This document shows, one piece after another, positions 1 through 8,748 of a stretch of DNA of 64,000 nt. Under the pieces are notes generated by a model. The model was not told the DNA's origin and made no database searches. It saw only the letters and a program-made list of their open reading frames with translations. The position numbers and the translations under genes are program-made. The stretch is from assembly GCF_025699295.1 (NCBI RefSeq), contig NZ_JAILWB010000004.1, forward strand, positions 62,001 through 126,000. The letters run 5' to 3'. Each line of letters starts with the position of its first letter. The first letter of the stretch is position 1. Source of the DNA: Hydrogenophaga sp. Its GTDB lineage: Bacteria > Pseudomonadota > Gammaproteobacteria > Burkholderiales > Burkholderiaceae_C.

Positions 1-1518
1 GCCGAGGACCTGCTCGAAACGGTGGGCCAGGTGTTTGGTCCGCTGCGCGGTGGCGTGGGCGTGGCCGTGGTGCTGGTGGGTGCGCTGCTGGCGGCCACCA
101 CCGGCGTGGTAGCCGCGTCGGTGATCTCCATGGGCCTGATCGCCATGCCCATCATGCTGCGATACGGCTACAACCGCACCATCGCCACCGGCACCATCAC
201 CGCCTCGGGCACGCTGGCGCAGGCCTTGCCGCCCTCGCTGGTGCTGATCGTGCTGGCCGACCAGCTGGGGCGTTCGGTGGGCGACATGTACGCTGGTGCG
301 CTGGTTCCCGGACTGTTGCTGGTCGGTCTCTACCTGTTGTTCATCGCGGCCGTTGCCATCGTCAGGCCCAAGTGGGTGCCGGCGCTGCCGCCGGAGGCCC
401 GCATCTATGTCGAGCCCAGCGGTGCCAGTGGTCATGTGTCGCTGGTCACCTTGCTGGTGCTGTGCGGAGCCGCGGGCTATGCCTGGTCGCAGATGCACGA
501 GGCGATCATGAACCCCTTCCTCGGGCGTGAGTTGCCCGCGCCGGGCGATGAAGTTTTCATCATGTCGCTCACCGTCTCGGCCTTCCTGGCCCTGGGGCTG
601 GCGCTGTTCAACCGCCTGTTCCGGCTGGGACTGCTCTCGCGCCTGTGTGAACGGGTCACCTTCGTGCTGATCCCGCCGCTGGTGCTCATCTTCCTGGTTC
701 TGGGCACAATCTTTCTGGGGGTGGCCACGCCCACCGAAGGCGGCGCCATGGGTGCGCTGGGCGCGCTGATCATGGCGGGTGCGCGGCGCACGCTGTCGTT
801 CTCGCTGCTCAAGCAGGCGCTGGAAAACACCACCAAGCTGGCCATCTTCGTGATGTTCATCCTGATCGGTTCGACGGTGTTCAGCTTCACCTTCAACGCA
901 GCCGACGGTCACGTCTGGGTCGAACACCTTTTCGACAAGCTGCCTGGCGGCCAGCTCGGCTTCCTGCTGGTGGTCAACTTCCTGGTGTTCGTGCTGGGCA
1001 TGTTCATCGACTTCTTCGAGATCGCGTTCATCGTGATTCCGCTGCTGGCGCCTGTTGCCGAGAAACTGGACATCGACCTGATCTGGTTCGGCATCATCCT
1101 GGCGATGAACCTGCAGACCTCGTTCCTCACGCCGCCTTTCGGTTTCGCGCTGTTCTACCTGCGCAGCGTGGCCGCGCGCGAGGACTACGACGATGCGGTG
1201 ACCGGCAAGCGCATCCCGGCTGTCACCACCACGCAGATCTACAAGGGCTCGATCGCCTTCATCATCCTGCAGGTCATCATGGTGGCGGTGATCGTGTTCA
1301 ATCCCACCATCGTCACCGGCAATCTGGAGGCTGCGGTCAAGGTAGATGATGCCGCCGTGACCGACATGCTGCGCAACATGCCCAGCCTGGATGAGGCTGC
1401 CGAAGAAGCCGCGGAGGAAGAGGAGGGCGAGGAGGGCGCGATGCCCGAGCCGCCCGCTCTGGAGCAGAACGCCGACGACCCGATGAAGGCGCTTCAGAAC
1501 AGCCTCAAGAAGAACTGA
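1..1518 (+). CDS. TRAP transporter large permease (DctM family), 5' end truncated by window
   Basis: Hydrophobic multi-TM protein with DctM-type motifs ([52 protein letters not shown]). Frame is open to the window edge. Confidence 0.9.
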   Translation, partial: AEDLLETVGQVFGPLRGGVGVAVVLVGALLAATTGVVAASVISMGLIAMPIMLRYGYNRTIATGTITASGTLAQALPPSLVLIVLADQLGRSVGDMYAGALVPGLLLVGLYLLFIAAVAIVRPKWVPALPPEARIYVEPSGASGHVSLVTLLVLCGAAGYAWSQMHEAIMNPFLGRELPAPGDEVFIMSLTVSAFLALGLALFNRLFRLGLLSRLCERVTFVLIPPLVLIFLVLGTIFLGVATPTEGGAMGALGALIMAGARRTLSFSLLKQALENTTKLAIFVMFILIGSTVFSFTFNAADGHVWVEHLFDKLPGGQLGFLLVVNFLVFVLGMFIDFFEIAFIVIPLLAPVAEKLDIDLIWFGIILAMNLQTSFLTPPFGFALFYLRSVAAREDYDDAVTGKRIPAVTTTQIYKGSIAFIILQVIMVAVIVFNPTIVTGNLEAAVKVDDAAVTDMLRNMPSLDEAAEEAAEEEEGEEGAMPEPPALEQNADDPMKALQNSLKKN

Positions 1519-1549
1519 TGAATGCCCACCTGTATGGAGCGAACGGCGC

Positions 1550-1999
1550 ATGCACATTGACGTGAAGGTGCTGGATCCGCGCATCGCGGACCAGCTCCCG
1601 GCCTACGCCACCGCCGGCAGCGCCGGACTGGACCTGCGCGCGTGTCTGGACGAACCCCTGACGCTCGCTCCCAATGCCTGGCAGCTCGTGCCCACCGGCA
1701 TGGCCATTCATCTGGCCGATCCGGGCTACGCGGCCATGATCCTGCCGCGCTCGGGGCTGGGCCACAAGCACGGCATCGTGCTGGGCAATCTGGTCGGCCT
1801 GATCGACAGCGACTACCAAGGGCAGCTCATGGTGAGCGCCTGGAATCGCAGCGACGTGGCCTTCACCATCCAGCCACTGGAGCGGATCGCGCAGATGGTG
1901 ATCGTGCCCGTGGTGCAGGCCCGCTTCAATGTGGTGAGTGACTTTGCCAGCGCCAGCGAGCGCGGCGCAGGCGGTTACGGTTCAACCGGTCGCGGCTGA
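1550..1999 (+). CDS. dut: dUTP diphosphatase
   Basis: dUTPase motifs [27 protein letters not shown] and C-terminal [11 protein letters not shown]. Confidence 0.97.
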   Translation: MHIDVKVLDPRIADQLPAYATAGSAGLDLRACLDEPLTLAPNAWQLVPTGMAIHLADPGYAAMILPRSGLGHKHGIVLGNLVGLIDSDYQGQLMVSAWNRSDVAFTIQPLERIAQMVIVPVVQARFNVVSDFASASERGAGGYGSTGRG

Positions 2000-2041
2000 G
2001 AAACCCGCAGCGAACGAGGCTGTACCGCCCAGAGGTGCCGC

Positions 2042-2112
2042 GGAACCGGCTCTGCCGGGCCGCAGGCGCCGTCCTCTTGAGGGGGGCGCGCGCAGCGCGG
2101 CGGGGGTGTTTC
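2042..2112. repeat. Interspersed intergenic GC-rich element, copy 1
   Basis: GGAACCGGCTCTGCCGGGCCGCAGGCGCCGTCCTCTTGAGGGGGGCGCGCGCAGCGCGGCGGGGGTGTTTC resembles 35368-35449 in order and sequence of blocks. Confidence 0.6.
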
Positions 2113-2117
2113 CGAAT

Positions 2118-2669
2118 TCAGTGCAGCGTGTGCGGGCCGGGCGGCGTCAGGCCAGGGCCCTGCAGTTCGTCGGGCGCATCCACCTGCATGCGGAAGAAGC
2201 CCGTGCCCAGGCTCCCCTTGCCCACTTCGCTCTCCTGCGCCTCGCGCACCGCGTGCACCTTCAGGCTGATGCGCAATGCGATGCCGGCCAGCGGGTGGTT
2301 GCCGTCGAGCACCACGTGATCCGGGTAGATGTCGCTGACGAAGTACAGGCGGTCCTTGGGCGCGGCCGGGTTGCAGCCCTGGGGCAAGCCTTCGAAGCCC
2401 ATGCCTTCCTCGATGTCGTCGGGGAACAGGTGGCGGGGTTCCAGGAACAACAGGCGATCGTCGTAGTCGCCAAATCCGTCGGTGGGCTCCAGGTGCAGCT
2501 CGACCGTATCGCCCGCCGAGTGGTGCAACAAGGCTTCCTCGATCTTGGCCAGCAGGTCGGTGCCACCCATGAGGAACTCCACGGGCTCGTCGAGCACGTC
2601 GAGTTCTTCGCCCAACGTGTCCTTGAGGGTCCAGGTCAGCGCCACCACGCATTGTTGGTTGATTTTCAT
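2118..2669 (-). CDS. FKBP-type peptidyl-prolyl isomerase, SlyD/SlpA-like
   Basis: MKINQQCVVALTWTLKDTLGEELD..., GFGDYDDRLL, NHPLAGIALRISLKV (SlyD fold motifs). Confidence 0.85.
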   Translation of the reverse strand: MKINQQCVVALTWTLKDTLGEELDVLDEPVEFLMGGTDLLAKIEEALLHHSAGDTVELHLEPTDGFGDYDDRLLFLEPRHLFPDDIEEGMGFEGLPQGCNPAAPKDRLYFVSDIYPDHVVLDGNHPLAGIALRISLKVHAVREAQESEVGKGSLGTGFFRMQVDAPDELQGPGLTPPGPHTLH

Positions 2670-2683
2670 CCGACAATTGTCCC

Positions 2684-3847
2684 ATGCCCCCTGTCCGCAA
2701 ATCCAGCCCGTCCTCGCCGTATGCCGCGGCGCCCGATCTTCCCCGCGCCTTGCTGGGGGGCCTTTCCCCCGCGCAGTTCATGCGCCGGCACTGGCAGAAG
2801 AAGCCCCTGTTGATCCGCGCCGCGATGCCCGGACTGGTGCCCCTGCTGAGCCGCCAGGCGCTGTTCGATCTGGCCGCGGACGAGGCGGTCGAATCGCGCC
2901 TGATCGTGCGCCAACCACGGGGCTGGGCCCTCAGGCACGGGCCGCTGGCCCGCTCCAGCCTGCCCCCACTCAGGCGGGGCGGCTGGACGCTGCTGGTGCA
3001 GGGCGTGGATCAGCATCTGGATGCAGCGCACGAGTTGCTGCGGCAGTTCCGATTCATCCCCGACGCGCGTCTCGACGATCTGATGATCTCGTGGGCCAGC
3101 GATGGCGGCGGTGTGGGCCCGCACTTCGACAGCTATGACGTGTTCCTGCTGCAGGCCACCGGACAGCGGCGCTGGCGCATCGGGCGGCAGAAGGACCTTT
3201 CGCTGCAGCCCGACGTTCCCCTGAAGATCCTGAGCCATTTCGAACCGGAGGAAGAGTACGTGCTCGATCCGGGCGACATGCTGTATCTGCCGCCGCGCTG
3301 GGCGCACGACGGTGACGCGGTCGGCGGTGATTGCAGTACCTATTCCATCGGTTTCCGTGCCCCCCAGCGCGGCGGGCTGGCGGGCGAGTTGCTTCAGCGC
3401 ATGGCCGACGAGTTCGAGGACACCACGCTCTACCGCGACCCGCGGCAACCGGCCACCGCGACCCCTGCGGCGATGCCGGTCGCGCTTGAGGCATTTGCTG
3501 CCGGTGCACTGCAGCGCCTGCTGGGCGAGCGCGGGTTGCTGGCCTGCGCGCTCGGTGAAGTCATGACCGAACCCAAGCCCCGCATCTGGTTCGACGAAGC
3601 CTCGGCGGCCTGGGTGCCTGGCGCCTTGCGGCTGGACCGGCGCACGCGCATGATGTACGACGATCACCATGTGTTCATCAATGGCGAGAGCTTTCGCGCA
3701 GGTGGCGCCGACGCCCGACTGATGCGCACGCTGGCCGACCAGCGCTGCCTGGGCGATCGCCAGGTGGTCCGCGCCAGCGCGGACGCCCTGGCCCTGCTTC
3801 GGGACTGGTTCGAAGCCGGTTGGCTGCATCGGGTGGAACCCGCCTGA
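2684..3847 (+). CDS. roxA: JmjC/cupin ribosomal protein hydroxylase (YcfD/RoxA family)
   Basis: GPHFDSYDVFLLQATGQRRWRIG (Fe-binding HxD), GDMLYLPPRWAHDG, typical length. Confidence 0.85.
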   Translation: MPPVRKSSPSSPYAAAPDLPRALLGGLSPAQFMRRHWQKKPLLIRAAMPGLVPLLSRQALFDLAADEAVESRLIVRQPRGWALRHGPLARSSLPPLRRGGWTLLVQGVDQHLDAAHELLRQFRFIPDARLDDLMISWASDGGGVGPHFDSYDVFLLQATGQRRWRIGRQKDLSLQPDVPLKILSHFEPEEEYVLDPGDMLYLPPRWAHDGDAVGGDCSTYSIGFRAPQRGGLAGELLQRMADEFEDTTLYRDPRQPATATPAAMPVALEAFAAGALQRLLGERGLLACALGEVMTEPKPRIWFDEASAAWVPGALRLDRRTRMMYDDHHVFINGESFRAGGADARLMRTLADQRCLGDRQVVRASADALALLRDWFEAGWLHRVEPA

Positions 3848-3879
3848 TACCGCGCTGTCATACGGGACTGGAGCCTTGC

Positions 3880-4401
3880 ATGACCGACACCGCCCCCACC
3901 GCCGACATGCCTGAGCCTGGGCCACTGCCCGAAGGCCGGCTCTCGGGCCGCCAGGCCTTTGCGGATCTGGTGCGTCAGGCCTTCGAGACGGCGGCGCGGG
4001 AAGGGTGGCCGCGCATCGTGCTGTGCGACGCCGACTTTGCCGACTGGCCCCTGGGCGACCGCGACGTGGTGGCCTCGCTCAATGCCTGGTCGACGCGGGG
4101 CCGCTCGCTGCAGCTGCTCGCGCGCGAGTACGGCGTGTTGCGCCAGCTGCACCCCCGCTTTGTGCAGTGGCGGGTGACATGGTCGCACCTGGTGGAGGCG
4201 CAGGCCTGTCCCGCTGCCACGGTGGAGGAACTGCCCAGCCTGCTGTGGTCTCCGGTCTGGACCCTCCAGCGGCTGGACACGGTGCGCTGCACCATGGTGG
4301 CCAGCCGCAGCGCCGAGCGGCGTGTGGCCCTGCAGGAACAGCTGCAGCAGTGGTGGCTGAAAGGCACGCCTGCGTTTCCGGCTTCGACGCTGGGCTTGTG
4401 A
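3880..4401 (+). CDS. Hypothetical protein
   Basis: ORF with internal ATG at 3880 (MTDTAPTADMPEPGPLPEGRL...). No family recognised. Confidence 0.7.
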   Translation: MTDTAPTADMPEPGPLPEGRLSGRQAFADLVRQAFETAAREGWPRIVLCDADFADWPLGDRDVVASLNAWSTRGRSLQLLAREYGVLRQLHPRFVQWRVTWSHLVEAQACPAATVEELPSLLWSPVWTLQRLDTVRCTMVASRSAERRVALQEQLQQWWLKGTPAFPASTLGL

Positions 4402-4431
4402 ACGGAAGCAAGGGATCGCGGACCTGAATGA

Positions 4432-4457
4432 AAAGAGCCGCCCTCGGGCGGCTCTTT
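4432..4457. terminator. Bidirectional hairpin terminator between convergent genes
   Basis: AAAGAGCCGCC-CTCG-GGCGGCTCTTT perfect 11-bp stem with A tract/T tract on either side. Confidence 0.85.
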
Positions 4458-4492
4458 CCGGTGGCATCCGGGGGCAGCGCCCCGCAGGGCAT

Positions 4493-5632
4493 CTACTTCA
4501 GGTCTTCCGCAAGCAGCCTGGCGATGCGCTGCGCAGCGGCCGAGCCATCGGGCAGGCCCTGGCTGTCGAGCACCGCCACGGTGGTCTTGTTGTCGTCGCT
4601 GCGCACCGAGACGCGGTAGCGCGCCGTGCTCGCTTCTTCCTTGGAGGCGCCGAACAGCTTGGAGAAAAACCCGGGCTCCTTGGCATTGACCACGGGCTCG
4701 ACATAACGCACGAAGTACAGGCCTTTGCTGCGGTCGCGGTCCTCGACGGTGAAGCCGGTGCGGTCCAGCGAGAGGCCCACGCGGCGCCAGGCGCGGTCGA
4801 AGTTGTCGTCGAACTGCACCACCGGCGCGTTGTTCACCTGGGTGACCCTGGCCGCGGCCTGCACGGGTGCGCTCGCGGCCACCGCCTGCGCCTGCGCCTC
4901 GCTCACGCCGAGCTTGACCATCAGGCGTCGCAGGAACTCGATTTCCAGTTCCACATCGGCTGGGCGGGGTTGCCACACCGTCTGGTCCTTGTCCTTGCTG
5001 GAATAGACCTCCACCATGCCGCGGTGGCTGATGTAGATCTCGGTGCCGCCGTCGGCCCGACGTTCCAGGCGCGTACGGAAGCGGTCGCGTTCGCCGGTGG
5101 AATAGAGGTTCTCGAACAACTTGCCGATGGTCGAACGGATGAAGTCCTGCGGCAGCTTGGCGCGGTTCTCGGCCCAGTCGGTCTCCATGATGCCCAGCGT
5201 CTCCTGGTCGATGTCCAGCAGGAAGCCGTTCTCCTGCCAGAAGTCGCGCAGCGGGGTCCAGAGCTTGTCGGCCGGGCGGTTGACCACCAGCCAGCGCTGG
5301 GTGCCCGCGCGCTCGATGCGGACGTCGCCCACGGTGGCCATGGCGGTGCTGGAGGCCGTGGCCTGCGAAGGCTGGGCCGTTTCATAGCCGCTGGCGGTGA
5401 CCACCGAGCCTGGCAGGTTGTAGCGCGAATCGCGGCTGAGTTGGGTGAGATCGGGTGGCACATCCAGCGTGCTGCCACGCTGCGCGCTCTTGTAGTCGAT
5501 CTTGTCCTCCTGCAGCATCGAGCAGCCCGTGGCCAGCAGGGCCGCTGCGGCCAGCAGGCCGAGTCGGGCCAGGGCATTGCACGTTGGCTGTGCCGCGGAG
5601 TGCAGGGTCGGGATCGGGGTGCGGATGGACAT
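4493..5632 (-). CDS. bamC: Outer membrane protein assembly factor BamC (NlpB) lipoprotein
   Basis: N-terminal lipobox LLAAAALLATGCSML, IDYKSA, BamC-like domains. Start taken at MSIRTPIPTL. Confidence 0.88.
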   Translation of the reverse strand: MSIRTPIPTLHSAAQPTCNALARLGLLAAAALLATGCSMLQEDKIDYKSAQRGSTLDVPPDLTQLSRDSRYNLPGSVVTASGYETAQPSQATASSTAMATVGDVRIERAGTQRWLVVNRPADKLWTPLRDFWQENGFLLDIDQETLGIMETDWAENRAKLPQDFIRSTIGKLFENLYSTGERDRFRTRLERRADGGTEIYISHRGMVEVYSSKDKDQTVWQPRPADVELEIEFLRRLMVKLGVSEAQAQAVAASAPVQAAARVTQVNNAPVVQFDDNFDRAWRRVGLSLDRTGFTVEDRDRSKGLYFVRYVEPVVNAKEPGFFSKLFGASKEEASTARYRVSVRSDDNKTTVAVLDSQGLPDGSAAAQRIARLLAEDLK

Positions 5633-5688
5633 GTTGGGGGGCTCGTCAGGAAGAAGGGTCGGTCGCGTAGAGGCGCTGGCACGCCGCA

Positions 5689-6588
5689 TCAGGAAAGCAG
5701 GCCGCTGTCTCGCAGCGCACCCTCCACCGTGGGTACCAGGGAGCGCGACATCGGCGTCATGGGCAGACGCAGGGTCTCGTTGCACAGGCCCATGCGGGCC
5801 ATGGCCCACTTGAGCGGAATCGGATTGGCTTCGGCAAACAGGTGCTTGTGCACCGGCATGAGCTGGAACTGGATCGCCATGGCGCGCTTCACATCGCCCG
5901 CGATCGCGGCCACGCAGAGCTCGTGCATCAGGCGCGGCGCGATGTTGGCGGTCACGCTCACGTTGCCCTGCCCGCCACAGAACATGAGCGCGACGGCGGT
6001 CGGGTCGTCGCCCGAATAGACAGCGAAACCCTTGGGTACCTCGCGGATCAGCCACTGCGCGCGCTCGATGTTGCCGGTGGCTTCCTTGACGCCGACGATG
6101 CCGGGCACCTGTGCCAGGCGCAGCACGGTGTCGTGCTGCAGGTCGGCCACGCTGCGCCCGGGCACGTTGTAGAGCACGGTGGGCAGGTCGCCCACGGCTT
6201 CGGCAATCGCCTTGAAGTGCTGGTACTGACCCTCCTGCGTGGGCCTGTTGTAGTAGGGCACGACCTGCAACTGGCAGTCAGCGCCCACGCTCTGCGCGAA
6301 GCGCGCGAGCTCGATCGCCTCGGCGGTGGAATTGGCACCGCAGCCAGCCATGATGGGCACGCGTCTGGCGCCATGCGTCCTGGCCTGCTCGACCGAGACC
6401 CGGATGATCTCGCAGTGCTCCTCCACCGAGACGGTGGGCGATTCGCCGGTGGTGCCGACCACGCCGATGCAATCGGTGCCTTCGGTGATGTGCCAGTCGA
6501 TCAGCTTGCGCAGCGTGGGGTAGTCGACGCTGCCGTCTTCATGCATGGGCGTGACCAGGGCCACGATGCTGCCGGTGATGGGTGTCAT
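5689..6588 (-). CDS. dapA: 4-hydroxy-tetrahydrodipicolinate synthase
   Basis: [65 protein letters not shown]. Confidence 0.97.
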   Translation of the reverse strand: MTPITGSIVALVTPMHEDGSVDYPTLRKLIDWHITEGTDCIGVVGTTGESPTVSVEEHCEIIRVSVEQARTHGARRVPIMAGCGANSTAEAIELARFAQSVGADCQLQVVPYYNRPTQEGQYQHFKAIAEAVGDLPTVLYNVPGRSVADLQHDTVLRLAQVPGIVGVKEATGNIERAQWLIREVPKGFAVYSGDDPTAVALMFCGGQGNVSVTANIAPRLMHELCVAAIAGDVKRAMAIQFQLMPVHKHLFAEANPIPLKWAMARMGLCNETLRLPMTPMSRSLVPTVEGALRDSGLLS

Positions 6589-6663
6589 AGGTACAGACTT
6601 GATTGGGGGGCGTCCTTCTGGCTCCGTTCCCTGGGGACGGCCAGCGCGCGCGAACCTTGCATT

Positions 6664-7218
6664 CTACCCAGTGGCATCCAGCGGATACCTAGGGGGCAAC
6701 ACGGGTGTTTCCGGTCGTTTTCGCACCGCCGCCAGGCGCTGGACGAAGCGTTCGGGTCGATCGCAGAAGCCGTCTTCGTACGCCACCACATGCAGACCTG
6801 CGGCGGCCTGAAGAAGTTCGCCCGGCTGCAGCAGAAAGTCGGGCCGCGAGGGCTTGCCGACGCTCTGGTTGCCGTCGGCAAAGGTTTCGTACACCAGCAC
6901 GCCACCCTCGGCCACGCTGGCCACGAGGGTGGGCAGCAGCGCGCGCCAGAGGTAGTTCGTGACGACGACGGCGTCGAAGCGCTCGCCCTCGAAGGGCCAA
7001 GGGCCGTTCTCGATGTCGGCCCGCACCGCCCGCCCCAACGGCAGCACCGATTCGATGGCCTCCGGCGAGCGGTCCACGCCGGTGACGGCGTGGCCGCGCT
7101 GCGCGAACCAGCGCATGTGGCGGCCGTGCCCGCAGGCCACGTCCAGCACCGAGCCGCCCGTGGGCACCAGGTGCGACCAGCGCCGTACCCAGGCCGACGG
7201 CGCCTCTGTGCCGTGCAT
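6664..7218 (-). CDS. Class I SAM-dependent methyltransferase
   Basis: VLDVACGHGRHMRWFAQRGHAVTGVDRSPEAIE. Start assigned to ATG at 7218 that overlaps the upstream small ORF stop. Confidence 0.85.
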   Translation of the reverse strand: MHGTEAPSAWVRRWSHLVPTGGSVLDVACGHGRHMRWFAQRGHAVTGVDRSPEAIESVLPLGRAVRADIENGPWPFEGERFDAVVVTNYLWRALLPTLVASVAEGGVLVYETFADGNQSVGKPSRPDFLLQPGELLQAAAGLHVVAYEDGFCDRPERFVQRLAAVRKRPETPVLPPRYPLDATG

Positions 7219-7346
7219 CAGAAACAGCTCCAGAGCTGGTCGGCCAGACTGACCAGGAATTCGGGTCGCTGGTACAGCGCCAGCGTGGCCAGCAGGCCCG
7301 CGACCACCGCAGTCCACACCAGAACGCGCGTGGCCAGGGGTCTCAA
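7218..7346 (-). CDS. Candidate 42-aa single-TM small protein (TTG start), absent from the supplied ORF track
   Basis: Translation MRPLATRVLVWTAVVAGLLATLALYQRPEFLVSLADQLWSCF*. Start overlaps the MFS stop (TTGA) and stop overlaps the methyltransferase ATG (TGATG). Confidence 0.6.
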   Translation of the reverse strand: MRPLATRVLVWTAVVAGLLATLALYQRPEFLVSLADQLWSCF

Positions 7347-8593
7347 GCCGGGGCCCCCGCGCGCAGTGGTTCGCGCACGATCGGTGTCTCGCGCACCGGC
7401 AGGTTGATCAGGCCGGCGAAGACGCCCAGCGCGATCGCGAGATACCAGACGATGTCATAGCTGCCGGTGCGGTCGTAGAGCACCCCACCCAGCCACACGC
7501 CCATGAAGCTGCCGATCTGGTGGCTGAAGAAGATGAAGCCGCCCAGCATCGACATGTGGGCCACGCCGAAGATCTGCGCCACCACGGCGTTGGTGGGCGG
7601 GATCGTCGAGAGCCACAGCAGGCCCATGACACTGGCAAAGATGTACACGCTCATCGGCGACAGCGGCGCAATCAGGAACACCGCGATGACGGCGGCGCGC
7701 GCAAAGTAGATGAAAGCCAGGATGTGGCGCTTGGCCAGGCGCTGGCCCAGCGCACCGGCGGCGTAGGTGCCGACCACGTTGAACAGACCGATGAGCGCGA
7801 GCGCATAGCTCGCCACCTGGGGGGACAGGCCGTTGTCCTTGAGGTAGCTGGGCATGTGCACGCCGATGAAGACGACCTGGAAGCCACAGACGAAATAGCC
7901 GGCCATGAGCAACTGGAAGCTGCGGTAGCGGAACGCCTCGCGCAGCGCCTGCGCGATGGTCTGCTCGCGCATGGGTGCCACGCCGCCGGTGAAACCCGGC
8001 TCGCGCAGGCCCAGGGCCAGCGGCACGATCAGCAGCACCGCGGCGCCCAGGAACAGCAACGCTTCCTGCCAGCCAAAGCTGCTGATGAGCCAGCCCTCCA
8101 CCGGCACCATGAGGAACTGGCCGAACGAGCCAGCGGCCGCGGCCACGCCCATGGCCCAGGAGCGCTTTTCGGCCGGAATCTGCCGGCCGATCACGCCGTA
8201 GATCACCGCGTAGGTGGTACCGGCCTGGGCCGCGCCGATCAGCACGCCGGCGGTGAGCGCGAAGCCCAGGGACGAGGTGCTCAGCGCCATGCCGGCCAGG
8301 CCCAGCCCGTACAGCAGCGCGCCCCCGATCAGCACGCGGAAGGCGCCGAAGCGGTCGGCCGCCATGCCGGCGAAGATGCCGAACACGCCCCAGGAGAGGT
8401 TCTGGATGGCCAGCGCGAACGAGAAGGTCTCGCGCGTCCAGCCCTGGGCCTGGGTGATCGGTTGCAGCCACAGCCCGAAGCCGTGGCGGATGCCCATGGA
8501 CAGCGTGACGATCAGGGCACCGCAGGCGAGCACCTGCAGGGCCGACAGGCGAGGTATGGACGGTACGGGGGCAGGGTGTGGCGTTGAAGACAT
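7343..8593 (-). CDS. MFS transporter
   Basis: 12-TM MFS pattern, FAGMAADRFGAFRVLIGGALLYGLGLAG. Start at MSSTPHPAPVPSIPRL. Confidence 0.9.
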   Translation of the reverse strand: MSSTPHPAPVPSIPRLSALQVLACGALIVTLSMGIRHGFGLWLQPITQAQGWTRETFSFALAIQNLSWGVFGIFAGMAADRFGAFRVLIGGALLYGLGLAGMALSTSSLGFALTAGVLIGAAQAGTTYAVIYGVIGRQIPAEKRSWAMGVAAAAGSFGQFLMVPVEGWLISSFGWQEALLFLGAAVLLIVPLALGLREPGFTGGVAPMREQTIAQALREAFRYRSFQLLMAGYFVCGFQVVFIGVHMPSYLKDNGLSPQVASYALALIGLFNVVGTYAAGALGQRLAKRHILAFIYFARAAVIAVFLIAPLSPMSVYIFASVMGLLWLSTIPPTNAVVAQIFGVAHMSMLGGFIFFSHQIGSFMGVWLGGVLYDRTGSYDIVWYLAIALGVFAGLINLPVRETPIVREPLRAGAPA

Positions 8594-8698
8594 CCGGGAA
8601 ATGTAGCGAAGAAGCCGCCGGCTTGCCTGCCGCACCCTTGACATCGGACGCCGGGATTGATGATCCGGACGCATGGGTCGCTCGGCGCGGGTGTCTAT

Positions 8699-8714
8699 CT
8701 GTATTTGTATACAG
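8699..8714. promoter_or_regulatory. LexA-type SOS box candidate
   Basis: CTGTATTTGTATACAG: CTGT-N8-ACAG, 6-bp perfect arms, located 34 bp upstream of the parE ATG. Confidence 0.6.
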
Positions 8715-8734
8715 TGGTTTCGGGTCGGCGGGCA

Positions 8735-8740
8735 TACAAT
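8735..8740 (+). promoter_or_regulatory. Putative -10 element of parE (TACAAT)
   Basis: TACAAT lies 8 nt before the ATG. No Shine-Dalgarno seen. Confidence 0.5.
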
Positions 8741-8748
8741 CCGCCCCC

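Noticed and set aside
2666-3925. Long antisense ORFs (e.g. 419 aa here; also 19917-22403, 22244-24841, 53133-54647, 56051-57469)
   Set aside because: High-GC shadow ORFs opposite genes with clear family motifs; low-complexity His/Arg/Gln-rich translations with no domains.
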